Source: Carboxylicivirga litoralis
GTDB taxonomy: Bacteria > Bacteroidota > Bacteroidia > Bacteroidales > Marinilabiliaceae
Direction: 5' to 3'
Assembly: GCF_025499605.1 (NCBI RefSeq)
Contig: NZ_JAFMVC010000010.1
Coordinates: 102,629 to 166,628 of the forward strand
Length of the DNA: 64,000 bases
Below are positions 28,127 through 36,193 of the stretch, one piece after another. The notes under the pieces were generated by a model, which had not been told where the DNA came from, made no database searches, and saw only the letters and a program-made list of their open reading frames with translations. The translations under genes and the position numbers were made by a program. The first letter of the stretch is position 1; each line of letters opens with the position of its first letter.

Positions 28127-28881
28127 TTGAAGCAATTGACGTACACAAATCCTTTGGTGATAAAGAGATCCTTAAAGGTATCTCAACGGTGTTTGAAAAG
28201 GGTAAAACCAACCTGATTATTGGCCAGAGTGGTTCGGGGAAAACGGTTTTGCTGAAATCGTTGGTTGGACTACACGATGTTACCTCGGGGGATATTAAAT
28301 ATGACGGCAATAGCTTTGCGGAGATGGACAGCCAAAGGAAAAAACGCCTGCGTCAGGATATTGGGATGCTATTCCAGGGCTCAGCCTTGTTTGACTCATT
28401 GACGGTTGAAGAAAATATACGTTTCCCGCTAGACATGTTTACTGACTGGAGTGAAGAAGAACGACGCGAACGCGCCAACTTTTGTATTAATCGTGTAAAG
28501 TTGGAGAATGCCAATGATAAATTCCCATCTGAAATTAGCGGCGGAATGCAAAAGCGTGTGGCTATTGCACGAGCCATATCTTTAAATCCCAAATACCTGT
28601 TTTGCGACGAACCCAACTCAGGCCTTGACCCGCGCACATCTATTGTGATTGATGAATTGATTCATGAAATTACACAAGAGTTTGACATGACTACCATTGT
28701 AAATACCCACGATATGAACTCGGTAATGGGCATTGGTGAGAAAATCATTTTTATTTACCAAGGCAACAAATTATGGGAAGGCACTAAAGACGATATCTTC
28801 CATGTGCAAAACAAAGAGTTGGAAGATTTTATTTTTGCCTCTAAACTCTTTAAACAAGTTCGGGATATAAGTAATAAATAA
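28123..28881 (+). CDS. mlaF: MlaF-family ABC transporter ATPase
   Basis: 252 aa ATPase that powers the MlaE permease encoded just upstream (4-base overlap). Walker A is GQSGSGKT (about 34-41), the Q-loop region is LFQGSALFDSLTVEENI, the signature is ISGGMQKRVAIARAI, Walker B is YLFCDEPNSGLDP and the switch His is in NTHDM. All motifs are intact. The phrase LFQGSALFDSLTVEENI is typical of MlaF/Ttg2A. Cytosolic, membrane-associated. Confidence 0.94.
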   Translation: MIEAIDVHKSFGDKEILKGISTVFEKGKTNLIIGQSGSGKTVLLKSLVGLHDVTSGDIKYDGNSFAEMDSQRKKRLRQDIGMLFQGSALFDSLTVEENIRFPLDMFTDWSEEERRERANFCINRVKLENANDKFPSEISGGMQKRVAIARAISLNPKYLFCDEPNSGLDPRTSIVIDELIHEITQEFDMTTIVNTHDMNSVMGIGEKIIFIYQGNKLWEGTKDDIFHVQNKELEDFIFASKLFKQVRDISNK

Positions 28882-28903
28882 GGCTACCGTTATAGATAGC
28901 CTT
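28880..28903. terminator. Weak terminator after mlaEF
   Basis: 7-bp inverted repeat AAGGCTA / TAGCCTT with a 10-base loop between convergent genes; T-rich but no clean run. Confidence 0.45.
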
Positions 28904-28916
28904 AATCATCTCTGTT

Positions 28917-30314
28917 CTATTCCTTCAAGGTGTAATGCATGTCATATTGCAAGGGGTGAGAGAGTTTTGATTCAACATTTACTGGCTCGCCTACCTTCCG
29001 TTTAATTCCTTTCAGCTGCGCATTGGCTGGCACAACACCTGTTAACTCAGTTAGTGCGGCAGCAAGAAAATCTTCCTTAACATCACCTAGCTCGTAAAAA
29101 TCTGCAGCATCCAGAAAATCAACTCTATCCTGATCGGGTATTAAGCCTTCATTATAATTAATAGAATTAGTTTTATTTTCGGCACGCATAACAATTGGTT
29201 GAATGGCCCAAGTATGCTTTTCATCAGGATCACTTATTGTTATTGACCCATAGTATTTACCATGTGTCTGCTCACCAATATGATAGACTTCCATATGCGG
29301 ATCGAGTCCGTAAATAACCATTTCGCTGGCCGACGCAGTTTTAAATGTTGTTAATACAGCCACCTTATTTAAATCTAGGTTGTTGGCATTAGAAACCAAG
29401 CGATCAACATATAAGTCTGTTTCATTCGGATACTGAGTATCAAAATAATTGGTCAAATTAGTGTTATAACTGGTTCGTAATAACACATCACCTGCTTTAT
29501 CAGCCGGAGCAATCAAACTACTTAATAAAATGGCAGTATTAACCGAGCCACCACTATTATAGCGTAAGTCAAGCACCAGGTTATCCACACCCTGACTCTT
29601 AAAATCGGCAAACACCGCTTCTAATTCATCATCGTAGTCGCTTACAAATGAATTATAAACAAGATAGCCAACCTTCGCACCACCATGCTCAATTACTTTA
29701 CTTAGTAATATTGGATTACTCTGCCATTCAACAGCAATTAGCTTAACAGATGGTGTTTCATCTGTTATGGATAAATCTTGATTGAGCACACCAAAGGTCA
29801 TTGTATATTCATCCTGATTCAACAACTCTGAATAATTCGATATTGTCAGTTGCTTGCCATCGATCTTATGAAATAGGCGTCCCCGATAAATCCCCCCAGC
29901 TAAATCAGCAGGCGAACCCGGTTCAACATATTCAATAAACCCAATTATGTCTTCAGAGTCCCCAGTCAATCTGAACAAACGAAACGAATGCCCCATGGAT
30001 TTACTAATGCCAGAGAAATAATTATTGAGAGCTTCAATATCATCGGTAATAAACGACCAATGATCAACATCGGAGTACAATAATTTATCAAAAAAATCAT
30101 ATGTATCCTCTTCTTGCTTATAGTCAATTTCAGGCATCTCTGAGTTCCAGAAATAGGCAAAATCCATATTTTCCCAAACGAATTGATTAATGGCCTGCAC
30201 TTCTTCCGGAACCGGATTAGGTTCAATCGGCTCTGGTTTATCGTCGTCACAGGCTGTCATGAACGATAAGAAACCCAACAATAAGCTTAAGTAGATAAAT
30301 TTTATGTCTTTCAT
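28917..30314 (-). CDS. S41 (C-terminal processing) peptidase, lipoprotein
   Basis: 465 aa with lipoprotein signal (FLSFMTAC). An N-terminal helical region (WENMDFAYFWN, FFDKLLY), a PDZ-like segment (VEPGSPADLAGGIYRGRLFHKIDG) and the S41 domain follow. The catalytic serine is in TTFKTASASEMVIYGL and the lysine in GEQTHGKYYG; LVLDLRYNSGGSVNTA is the strand before the active site. This is the layout of Bacteroidota periplasmic or surface S41 proteases. Substrate unknown. It is divergent from the unknown 229-aa gene, with 65 bases between them. Confidence 0.93.
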   Translation of the reverse strand: MKDIKFIYLSLLLGFLSFMTACDDDKPEPIEPNPVPEEVQAINQFVWENMDFAYFWNSEMPEIDYKQEEDTYDFFDKLLYSDVDHWSFITDDIEALNNYFSGISKSMGHSFRLFRLTGDSEDIIGFIEYVEPGSPADLAGGIYRGRLFHKIDGKQLTISNYSELLNQDEYTMTFGVLNQDLSITDETPSVKLIAVEWQSNPILLSKVIEHGGAKVGYLVYNSFVSDYDDELEAVFADFKSQGVDNLVLDLRYNSGGSVNTAILLSSLIAPADKAGDVLLRTSYNTNLTNYFDTQYPNETDLYVDRLVSNANNLDLNKVAVLTTFKTASASEMVIYGLDPHMEVYHIGEQTHGKYYGSITISDPDEKHTWAIQPIVMRAENKTNSINYNEGLIPDQDRVDFLDAADFYELGDVKEDFLAAALTELTGVVPANAQLKGIKRKVGEPVNVESKLSHPLQYDMHYTLKE

Positions 30315-30379
30315 ATGTGTAGATTTTAAATAGATTACGATATTTAAAACTACTAAATCAAACGATTATTGCACAATCA

Positions 30380-31069
30380 ATGGATAAGTACCTGCTTCAA
30401 AATACCCATCATTACATTGTTTGGCCTGTAGAGCAAAGCAACATGCCAGACATCCGACAGTCAAGAAATAACCAGGATTTGGTTGTTACATTAAATAAAT
30501 ATGCCCCCCATTTATTGAGGACTGAAAAACGTCTTTTGGTTCAAAAATCGTTTCGTTTTTTAAAACAGCTAACTCTTCCGAAAGATTATCCCTTTAAAAA
30601 TGGGCAGCAAACTACTACCAAAGGCAGCATTGTTTGGACGGACTATGCAGTGTATACCTGGCCATTAATAATTCAATTACTAAAATCAAACGCTTCTCTT
30701 TCTTTCGAAAACGTCATTGATAAGTATCTTAATAGCCAAGCCAATCGAACCCCCAACTGGACAGCTATCAAAGAACATTTGATAACTAGTTGTACAGAAA
30801 CTAAGTTCATCACTACAGACGAACTGGATCAATGGTACGATGAGATAGGCACTACACTTATTAAGCCTCAGGTTTATCACGAACTTTACCGTTGGTTTGG
30901 TGATGATGTGCGCGAACTTGGTTATACGGCTTTTGATTATTTCATGGAAGAACGAAATACGTTTTCAACCTGGCAAAAAGCCATACATGCGCATCTGTCC
31001 ACAATAACTAATCTGCCCAACGAGCAACGCGATTATTTAATGAGTAAGCATTTCAATAATTTATTTTAA
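30380..31069 (+). CDS. Unknown cytosolic protein, 229 aa
   Basis: Not recognised. No signal peptide or membrane helix. It starts YLLQNTHHYIVWPVEQ, and contains APHLLRTEKRLLVQKSFRFLKQL, IVWTDYAVYTWPLIIQLL and a C-terminal YHELYRWFGDDVRELGYTAFDYF. Charged and helical overall, codon use like its neighbours. A short hairpin (AGACC-cgtca-GGTCT, 31069-31083) follows the stop. It lies between an S41 peptidase gene and a purine nucleoside phosphorylase gene, neither giving a clear functional hint. Confidence 0.7.
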   Translation: MDKYLLQNTHHYIVWPVEQSNMPDIRQSRNNQDLVVTLNKYAPHLLRTEKRLLVQKSFRFLKQLTLPKDYPFKNGQQTTTKGSIVWTDYAVYTWPLIIQLLKSNASLSFENVIDKYLNSQANRTPNWTAIKEHLITSCTETKFITTDELDQWYDEIGTTLIKPQVYHELYRWFGDDVRELGYTAFDYFMEERNTFSTWQKAIHAHLSTITNLPNEQRDYLMSKHFNNLF

Positions 31070-31086
31070 GACCCGTCAGGTCTGTA

Positions 31087-31094
31087 TATCTTTG
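31087..31094 (+). promoter_or_regulatory. -7 promoter element for purine nucleoside phosphorylase 1
   Basis: TATCTTTG matches TAnnTTTG and lies 17 bases before the ATG at 31112. The hairpin at 31069-31083 would occupy the spacer region. Confidence 0.45.
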
Positions 31095-31111
31095 AAAAAA
31101 AATAAAAGATA

Positions 31112-31933
31112 ATGAAAATAACATACGAACAAATAAAAGAATCGGCGGCTTTTATAGAGCAGCAGGGCATTGCAAAACCACATGTAGGCATCATATTGGG
31201 CACCGGCTTAGGCGGTTTGGTCAGTAGCATTCAAATCATCAAAGAAATTGATTATGCCAGCATTCCAAACTTTCCGGTTTCAACCGTTGAATCACATAAA
31301 GGCAAACTAATTTATGGCGAGCTGGAAGGAAAAAAAGTATTAGCCATGCAAGGCCGCTTTCATTACTACGAAGGCTACAATATGCAGCAAATCACATTGC
31401 CCGTGCGTGTTATGAAGCTATTGGGCGTTCAGCAACTATTAATTTCGAATGCGGCTGGTGCTGTTAACCTTAACTATAAAAAAGGCTCGTTAATGCTGTT
31501 GGATGATCACATTAACCTGCTGCCCGAAAACCCCTTAACAGGTAAAAATATTAATGAACTGGGGCCTCGATTCCCCGATATGAGCCAGCCCTTTGATAAG
31601 AACATTAATCAATTGCTAAAAAAGACTGCCAAAGAAAATAACGTGACGCTGCACGAAGGGGTGTATGCATCGGTTCCTGGTCCAAACCTGGAAACACGTG
31701 CCGAATACCGCTACATTAAACTTATTGGTGGCGACGCAGTGGGTATGTCCACTGTGCCGGAGGTCATCGTGGCTAACCATATGAATTTACCATGTGCGGC
31801 CGTATCTGTTTTAACCGACGAATGCAATCCGGATAATTTGCATCCGGTGAGTTTGCAGGAAATATTGGATGTGGCAGCAGAAGCCGAAAAAGGATTGATT
31901 ACTCTATTTAAAAAGGTGGTGGCTTGCCTATAA
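31112..31933 (+). CDS. Purine nucleoside phosphorylase, paralogue 1
   Basis: 273 aa trimeric-type purine nucleoside phosphorylase: phosphorolysis of purine (deoxy)nucleosides to base plus (deoxy)ribose-1-phosphate in purine salvage. Motifs are GIILGTGLGGLV, PNFPVSTVESHKGKLIYG, MQGRFHYYEGY, LISNAAGAVN, GPNLETRAEYR and VGMSTVPEVIVANH. At the base-recognition position that holds Asn in mammalian PNP (SLITN), this protein has Asp (SVLTDECN). The second paralogue lies about 3 kb away on the other strand and is about half identical by eye. A terminator shared with riboflavin synthase follows. Confidence 0.93.
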   Translation: MKITYEQIKESAAFIEQQGIAKPHVGIILGTGLGGLVSSIQIIKEIDYASIPNFPVSTVESHKGKLIYGELEGKKVLAMQGRFHYYEGYNMQQITLPVRVMKLLGVQQLLISNAAGAVNLNYKKGSLMLLDDHINLLPENPLTGKNINELGPRFPDMSQPFDKNINQLLKKTAKENNVTLHEGVYASVPGPNLETRAEYRYIKLIGGDAVGMSTVPEVIVANHMNLPCAAVSVLTDECNPDNLHPVSLQEILDVAAEAEKGLITLFKKVVACL

Positions 31934-31940
31934 AGAAAAA

Positions 31941-31987
31941 AAGGATGTCATCTTTACTTGCATAAATCGCATTAAGATGACATCCTT
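31941..31987. terminator. Bidirectional terminator
   Basis: Perfect 14-bp inverted repeat AAGGATGTCATCTT / AAGATGACATCCTT with a 19-base loop between convergent PNP and riboflavin synthase genes; A-rich on the left, T-rich on the right. Confidence 0.85.
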
Positions 31988-32011
31988 AATACATTTCAAT
32001 TATTGTCAATC

Positions 32012-32620
32012 CTACTTATTCTGAATAGCCATAATGCGGCTAATGTATTTGCCCAGGATATCGAACTCAATATTGATGGTTGAGCCCACTTCAATCTGGT
32101 GGAAGTTGGTGAAATCGTAGGTATAAGGAATAATGGCCACTGAGAATTGGTCGTCTTTGCTATTAACAACAGTAAGGCTAACACCATTAACGGTCACCGA
32201 ACCTTTTTCAACGGTCATATAGCCTTCGGCAGCTTTCTCTTTATCCACCACATACTGGAATGTGAAATACCAACTGCCATCAGCTTCCTTCACCTCGATA
32301 CACTTGGCAGTCTGGTCAACATGGCCCTGCACAATATGCCCGTCCAAACGACCATTCATAATCATGCTGCGCTCCAGATTTACTTTATCGCCAATTTTTA
32401 ACAAGCCCAGATTCGACTTTTCAAGGGTTTCTTTAATGGCAGTTACCGTGTAAGTCTTGCCTTCCTTTTTAACCACCGTCAGGCAAACACCATTGTGTGC
32501 AATACTCTGGTCTATTTTTAACTCATCGGTAAATGAGCACTCCAATGTCAAATGAAGATTTCCTTTATCTTGCTCTAAGCCAACTACAACGGCGGCTTCT
32601 TCAACAATACCTGAAAACAT
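32012..32620 (-). CDS. ribE: Riboflavin synthase
   Basis: 202 aa alpha-type riboflavin synthase, joining two 6,7-dimethyl-8-ribityllumazine molecules to riboflavin. Two tandem lumazine-binding domains are visible. The first is MFSGIVEE...IAHNGVCLTV...LERSM. The second is GHIVQGHVD...VTVNGVSLTVV...NIEFDILGKYI. Length is normal. It is monocistronic here, with no FMN-riboswitch-like fold in the 220 bases upstream. A -7 element (TAATTTTG) is 45 bases ahead of the start. Confidence 0.96.
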   Translation of the reverse strand: MFSGIVEEAAVVVGLEQDKGNLHLTLECSFTDELKIDQSIAHNGVCLTVVKKEGKTYTVTAIKETLEKSNLGLLKIGDKVNLERSMIMNGRLDGHIVQGHVDQTAKCIEVKEADGSWYFTFQYVVDKEKAAEGYMTVEKGSVTVNGVSLTVVNSKDDQFSVAIIPYTYDFTNFHQIEVGSTINIEFDILGKYISRIMAIQNK

Positions 32621-32664
32621 TTTAAAGCTCTTTTATGTTAGAAACAATCTGATTATCTGAAAAA

Positions 32665-32672
32665 CAAAATTA
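32665..32672 (-). promoter_or_regulatory. -7 promoter element for riboflavin synthase
   Basis: TAATTTTG on the minus strand fits TAnnTTTG, 45 bases before the ATG at 32620; no clear -33 TTTG was found. Confidence 0.4.
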
Positions 32673-32689
32673 GTAAATTAATTAGACCT

Positions 32690-32830
32690 GAATATCAGAT
32701 AATAGATTTAAGACATCAGATGCAAGACAATTAGACCCAAAGCTTTTCAGGCCTTAATATTATTTGTATTTTTCCGCCTTTAAATATTGGCCCATATCTT
32801 GTGTCTTGTATCTTAAGTCTTATGTCTTAA
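32690..32830. repeat. Imperfect inverted AAGACA-type repeat block
   Basis: The left arm (32697-32738) has TTTAAGACATCAGATGCAAG-like units. The right arm (32792-32830) has the complement type, with TCTTGTGTCTTGTATCTTAA and further copies. Units of AAGACA / TGTCTT recur about every 7-10 bases, so the two arms could pair. It lies in the gap between the divergent riboflavin synthase and OsmC genes and resembles a decayed simple-repeat array. Confidence 0.55.
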
Positions 32831-32840
32831 AAATAATGCC

Positions 32841-33245
32841 ATGACAACAATAAAAACAAAATACCTGGGAGGTCTTCGTACCGAAAACATACATCTACAA
32901 TCGGGTGCTAAAATCATTACCGATGCCCCAACCGATAACCGCGGTAAAGGTGAAGCATTTTCGCCAACCGACATGCTGGCTACCGCATTGGGTAACTGCA
33001 TCATGACAATTATGGGCATCAAAGCCATGGATAACAACATTGATATTGAAGGCACTGAATTAGATATCACCAAAATAATGGCTGAAAATCCACGCCGGGT
33101 TGCAGAGGTTGTAATTGAATTTCACTTTCCCAATAAAGGCTATAGCGATGATGAGAAAGCTTTAATCGAAAGTGTGGCCGGCATTAGTCCGGTGCCTTTA
33201 AGCGTGCATCCCGACCTGAAGCAAACCATTAAATTTAACTGGTAA
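32841..33245 (+). CDS. OsmC family protein
   Basis: 134 aa OsmC/Ohr-fold protein, possibly a thiol peroxidase acting on organic hydroperoxides. The motif FSPTDMLATALGNCIMTIMG carries the first conserved Cys (about residue 53). The second Cys expected near the C-terminus of active OsmC/Ohr is absent (the tail reads PVPLSVHPDLKQTIKFNW), so peroxidase activity is doubtful. The SDR gene starts 9 bases downstream, suggesting an operon. Cytosolic. Confidence 0.9.
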   Translation: MTTIKTKYLGGLRTENIHLQSGAKIITDAPTDNRGKGEAFSPTDMLATALGNCIMTIMGIKAMDNNIDIEGTELDITKIMAENPRRVAEVVIEFHFPNKGYSDDEKALIESVAGISPVPLSVHPDLKQTIKFNW

Positions 33246-33254
33246 ATCGACCGT

Positions 33255-34250
33255 ATGATATTAGTAACCGGTGCTACAGGATTAGTTGGTTCTCACTTAT
33301 TAAATGCATTAATACAAAAAGGCGAGCCAATACGTGCCTTGTATCGCTCTGAAGAGAGTAAAGCCACTGTTAAAGCTATTTTTGAGCATTATCAAACAGT
33401 TGGATTGGACTCTATTGAATGGATTCAGGCCGATTTAACAGATTACTTCCTGCTGAAAGATGCTATGAAAGATGTTGACACCATCTATCATTGTGCCGCC
33501 ATGGTATCATTTAAGCCCAGCGACCGCGATGAGATGTTTAATATCAACGTGGAAGGCACAGCCAACCTGGTCAATGCCGCCATTGAACTGGGCGTTAAAC
33601 GCTTTTGCCATGTGAGCTCTATCGCCACATTGGGTAAATCTCAAAATGGCGAACTCATCGATGAAACCACATTTTGGCAAAACGACGATAATCATTCTGT
33701 GTATTCGCAAAGTAAGTTCAGGGCCGAGATGGAAGTGTGGCGAGGCACCAAAGAAGGACTCAATGCAGTAGTGGTGAATCCATCCGTTATAATTGGTCCT
33801 TGCCCCGATGATAAAAGTTCTGGTCAACTCATTAACACTTTAAGCAAAAACATGCTCTTCTACACCGGTGGAGGCACCGGCTTTGTTGATGTTCGCGATG
33901 TGGTGAAAGCCATGATCAATATTTGCAACTCCGAGTATGTTAATGAGCGTTTTGTGATCAATAGCGAAAACCTGAAGTACCAGGATTTGATGAATACGGC
34001 CGCCCATGTTTTTCAGGTGAAAGCGCCCAACGTAAAAGCTAATCGGGCTTTAACCGGTCTGGCCTGGCGCTTCGAACGCTTAAAATATATGCTGTGGGGC
34101 AAAGCGCCTAAGATGACTAAAGAGACAGCCCGCACATCACAAAATCAATCAAAATATTCGAGTAAGAAACTGGTTGATGCCTTTGGAAATGGCTTTTATT
34201 CTATTGAAGAAGCATTAGTTAATGTGGCAGAATTTAGAAGGGAATACTAA
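33255..34250 (+). CDS. NAD-dependent epimerase/dehydratase family (extended SDR)
   Basis: 331 aa extended short-chain dehydrogenase/reductase. The Rossmann motif is VTGATGLVGSHLL (residues 4-16) and the catalytic residues are Ser in CHVSSIATLG and YxxxK in SVYSQSKFRAE. Later come VVNPSVIIGP and GGTGFVDVRDVVKA, the style of dihydroflavonol-reductase-like SDRs. Substrate unknown. It is preceded by OsmC with a 9-base gap and followed by a terminator of the convergent PNP gene. Confidence 0.92.
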   Translation: MILVTGATGLVGSHLLNALIQKGEPIRALYRSEESKATVKAIFEHYQTVGLDSIEWIQADLTDYFLLKDAMKDVDTIYHCAAMVSFKPSDRDEMFNINVEGTANLVNAAIELGVKRFCHVSSIATLGKSQNGELIDETTFWQNDDNHSVYSQSKFRAEMEVWRGTKEGLNAVVVNPSVIIGPCPDDKSSGQLINTLSKNMLFYTGGGTGFVDVRDVVKAMINICNSEYVNERFVINSENLKYQDLMNTAAHVFQVKAPNVKANRALTGLAWRFERLKYMLWGKAPKMTKETARTSQNQSKYSSKKLVDAFGNGFYSIEEALVNVAEFRREY

Positions 34251-34283
34251 AAAAGGGCAACCAGCCTAACACCAATTACCCTT
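34249..34283 (-). terminator. Terminator of PNP paralogue 2
   Basis: On the minus strand, AAGGGTAATTG pairs with TGGTTGCCCTT (some G:U pairs), loop of 9, then six T. It also sits at the end of the convergent SDR gene. Confidence 0.65.
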
Positions 34284-34304
34284 AAACTATATAACTTAAC
34301 TCGA

Positions 34305-35117
34305 TTAAATCCTGCTAACTAATTCCTTAATTACTTTTGTCATTTTTGGTTCGGCAGCAGCTGCTACTTCCTGCACCTCTTCGTGCGATACCTCAACTAT
34401 CTGACCAGGAACGCCCGAATCGGTAATAATTGAAATACCGAAGCATTGCATATCCATATGCCGTGCTACAATTACCTCAGGCACAGTTGACATACCTACT
34501 GCATCAGCACCTAAAATGCGGAACATCTTGTATTCGGCTGGTGTTTCAAAAGTTGGACCTGTGGTTCCTACATACACCCCTTGTTTTAAGTCAATCCCAT
34601 TTTCTGCACCAATTTTAAGTGCTTCTGCAATGAATTTCTTGCTGTATGGTTCACTCATATCCGGGAAGCGAGGCCCAAGTTTATTATCGTTTTTCCCAAT
34701 TAAAGGATTATCACCAAACATATTAATCTGGTCGTTAATCACCATTATATCACCCACCGCATAGTCTGGGTTAAGACCACCGCTGGCATTGGATACAAAT
34801 AAGGTTTCAATGCCTAATTGCTTCATCACTCTTACCGGGAAAGTCACTTCTTTCATATCGTAACCTTCATAATAATGAAAGCGGCCTTGCATAGCCAAAA
34901 TAGGCACATTATTAATCATTCCGAATATTAATCGGCCACTGTGTCCTTCAACTGTTGACACCGGAAAATTGGGTATGTCTGCGTAAGAAATTGACTTCTC
35001 AATTTCAATTTCTTCTACAAGTCCTCCTAGTCCTGTTCCTAAAATAATTCCGATTACCGGGTTAAGCTTACTCTGATTACGCAAGTAATCAGCTGTAATT
35101 TGAATGGTTTCTAACAT
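34305..35117 (-). CDS. Purine nucleoside phosphorylase, paralogue 2
   Basis: 270 aa from Met 35117 (MLETIQITADYL); a longer frame to 35153 would run deeper into lpxK and adds no family sequence. Motifs match the trimeric PNP family: GIILGTGLGGLV, PNFPVSTVEGHSGRLIFG, MQGRFHYYEGY, VSNASGGLN, GPTFETPAEYK and VGMSTVPEVIVARH. It also has Asp (SIITDSGVP) at the human Asn243 position. The start overlaps the lpxK stop by 29 bases, so translation is probably coupled to lpxK. Its pairing with lipid A synthesis looks coincidental but is a stable-looking operon layout. Confidence 0.93.
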   Translation of the reverse strand: MLETIQITADYLRNQSKLNPVIGIILGTGLGGLVEEIEIEKSISYADIPNFPVSTVEGHSGRLIFGMINNVPILAMQGRFHYYEGYDMKEVTFPVRVMKQLGIETLFVSNASGGLNPDYAVGDIMVINDQINMFGDNPLIGKNDNKLGPRFPDMSEPYSKKFIAEALKIGAENGIDLKQGVYVGTTGPTFETPAEYKMFRILGADAVGMSTVPEVIVARHMDMQCFGISIITDSGVPGQIVEVSHEEVQEVAAAAEPKMTKVIKELVSRI

Positions 35118-36129
35118 AGTTGCGTATTCTATTTTCAAATTTCTCTTGTTCATTAAAAAGCACCTTCAACTCAATTGGTATAAACCAACTTTTCTCCCTG
35201 ATGTAATCAGGTAGTTTCTCAAAGCGAACTGCATCTTTCTCAGTTGTAACCAATGCTTTGATGTTTTCTCTACCGGCAGCATCAACTATCTCATCAATAT
35301 CATTTGAAGTAAAATGATGATGGTCGGGAAAGATAAGCTGTTGGTCAACTTTATATTTTATTTTTAGATGATTGATAAAACTTTCTGGCCGTGCTATACC
35401 CGCCAAAGCTACAATTGGCATTCCTCCCGAAAAACTCTTTTGATTACCATAACTCACAGCCTTTGGCAAACCATAGCTGATAGTGGTGAAAAATACTTGC
35501 TGCTGGCCGGTGGCCTTCAACTTTTTCAACCAAAAGTTTTTGTCCTGCTCCGAAAAATCTTCAGGGCATTTGTTAACCACAATAAGATCAGCGCGCTGCT
35601 GGCCATGTTTTGTCTCACGCAAATCACCCGCAGGAAACGGACAGTCTTTCCATAAGGGTCGATTAAAATCAATAACCAATAGTGAAAACCCAGGCTTAAC
35701 ATATCGGTGTTGATAAGCGTCATCCATCACCACCACATCTGTCTGCGTGTTCTTCTGGATGAGTTCCATACCCTCTACCCGCTTTTCAGCAACAGCAACA
35801 GTAACATCTGAGAACTTGCTTTTAATCTGGAACGGTTCGTCACCAATTGATTCTGCCGTACTACTGTTGTTGGCTAAAAGTGCTCCTTTTGTCTTCCGTT
35901 TATAACCCCGACTTAACAAGGTTAATTTATAATCATCTTTTAAAATTCGAATCAAATACTCTGTCAGAGGCGTTTTTCCGGTTCCGCCAACTGTAATATT
36001 CCCCACCGAAATAACGGGCAAAGCATAGCTTTTTGACTTTAGTATTCCCATATCGAAACACTTATTTCGAATCGATGTGATACTGCCGTACAACAGACTA
36101 AATGGATATAACAGTTTTCGAATTTTCAT
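35089..36129 (-). CDS. lpxK: Tetraacyldisaccharide 4'-kinase
   Basis: 346 aa from Met 36129 (MKIRKLLYPFS); the frame extends to 36177 but that part crosses a terminator hairpin. LpxK phosphorylates the 4' position of the lipid A precursor at the inner membrane. Motifs: the membrane-associated N-terminal helix (LLYPFSLLYGSITSIRN), Walker A NITVGGTGKTPLTEYL, LLSRGYKRKTKG, GDEPFQI, VVMDDAYQHRYV and LREPLSSL-type LRETKHG. An intrinsic terminator ends 16 bases before the ATG, an unusual spacing for a gene transcribed with sppA. Confidence 0.94.
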   Translation of the reverse strand: MKIRKLLYPFSLLYGSITSIRNKCFDMGILKSKSYALPVISVGNITVGGTGKTPLTEYLIRILKDDYKLTLLSRGYKRKTKGALLANNSSTAESIGDEPFQIKSKFSDVTVAVAEKRVEGMELIQKNTQTDVVVMDDAYQHRYVKPGFSLLVIDFNRPLWKDCPFPAGDLRETKHGQQRADLIVVNKCPEDFSEQDKNFWLKKLKATGQQQVFFTTISYGLPKAVSYGNQKSFSGGMPIVALAGIARPESFINHLKIKYKVDQQLIFPDHHHFTSNDIDEIVDAAGRENIKALVTTEKDAVRFEKLPDYIREKSWFIPIELKVLFNEQEKFENRIRNYVRNHSNYS

Positions 36130-36145
36130 TTTCTTACTCTGACAC

Positions 36146-36173
36146 AAAAAACAGCTTGCCACAAGGCAAGCTG
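36146..36173 (-). terminator. Intrinsic terminator/attenuator between sppA and lpxK
   Basis: On the minus strand CAGCTTGCC-ttgt-GGCAAGCTG is a perfect 9-bp stem, followed by six T (A run 36146-36151), 20 bases after the sppA stop. Only 16 bases then remain to the lpxK ATG. Confidence 0.9.
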
Positions 36174-36193
36174 CCACTCTATTTTCTTATCCT

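Noticed and set aside
32621..32840. FMN riboswitch upstream of riboflavin synthase
   Set aside because: No RFN-type conserved stems or sequences visible; the region is AT-rich with simple repeats instead.
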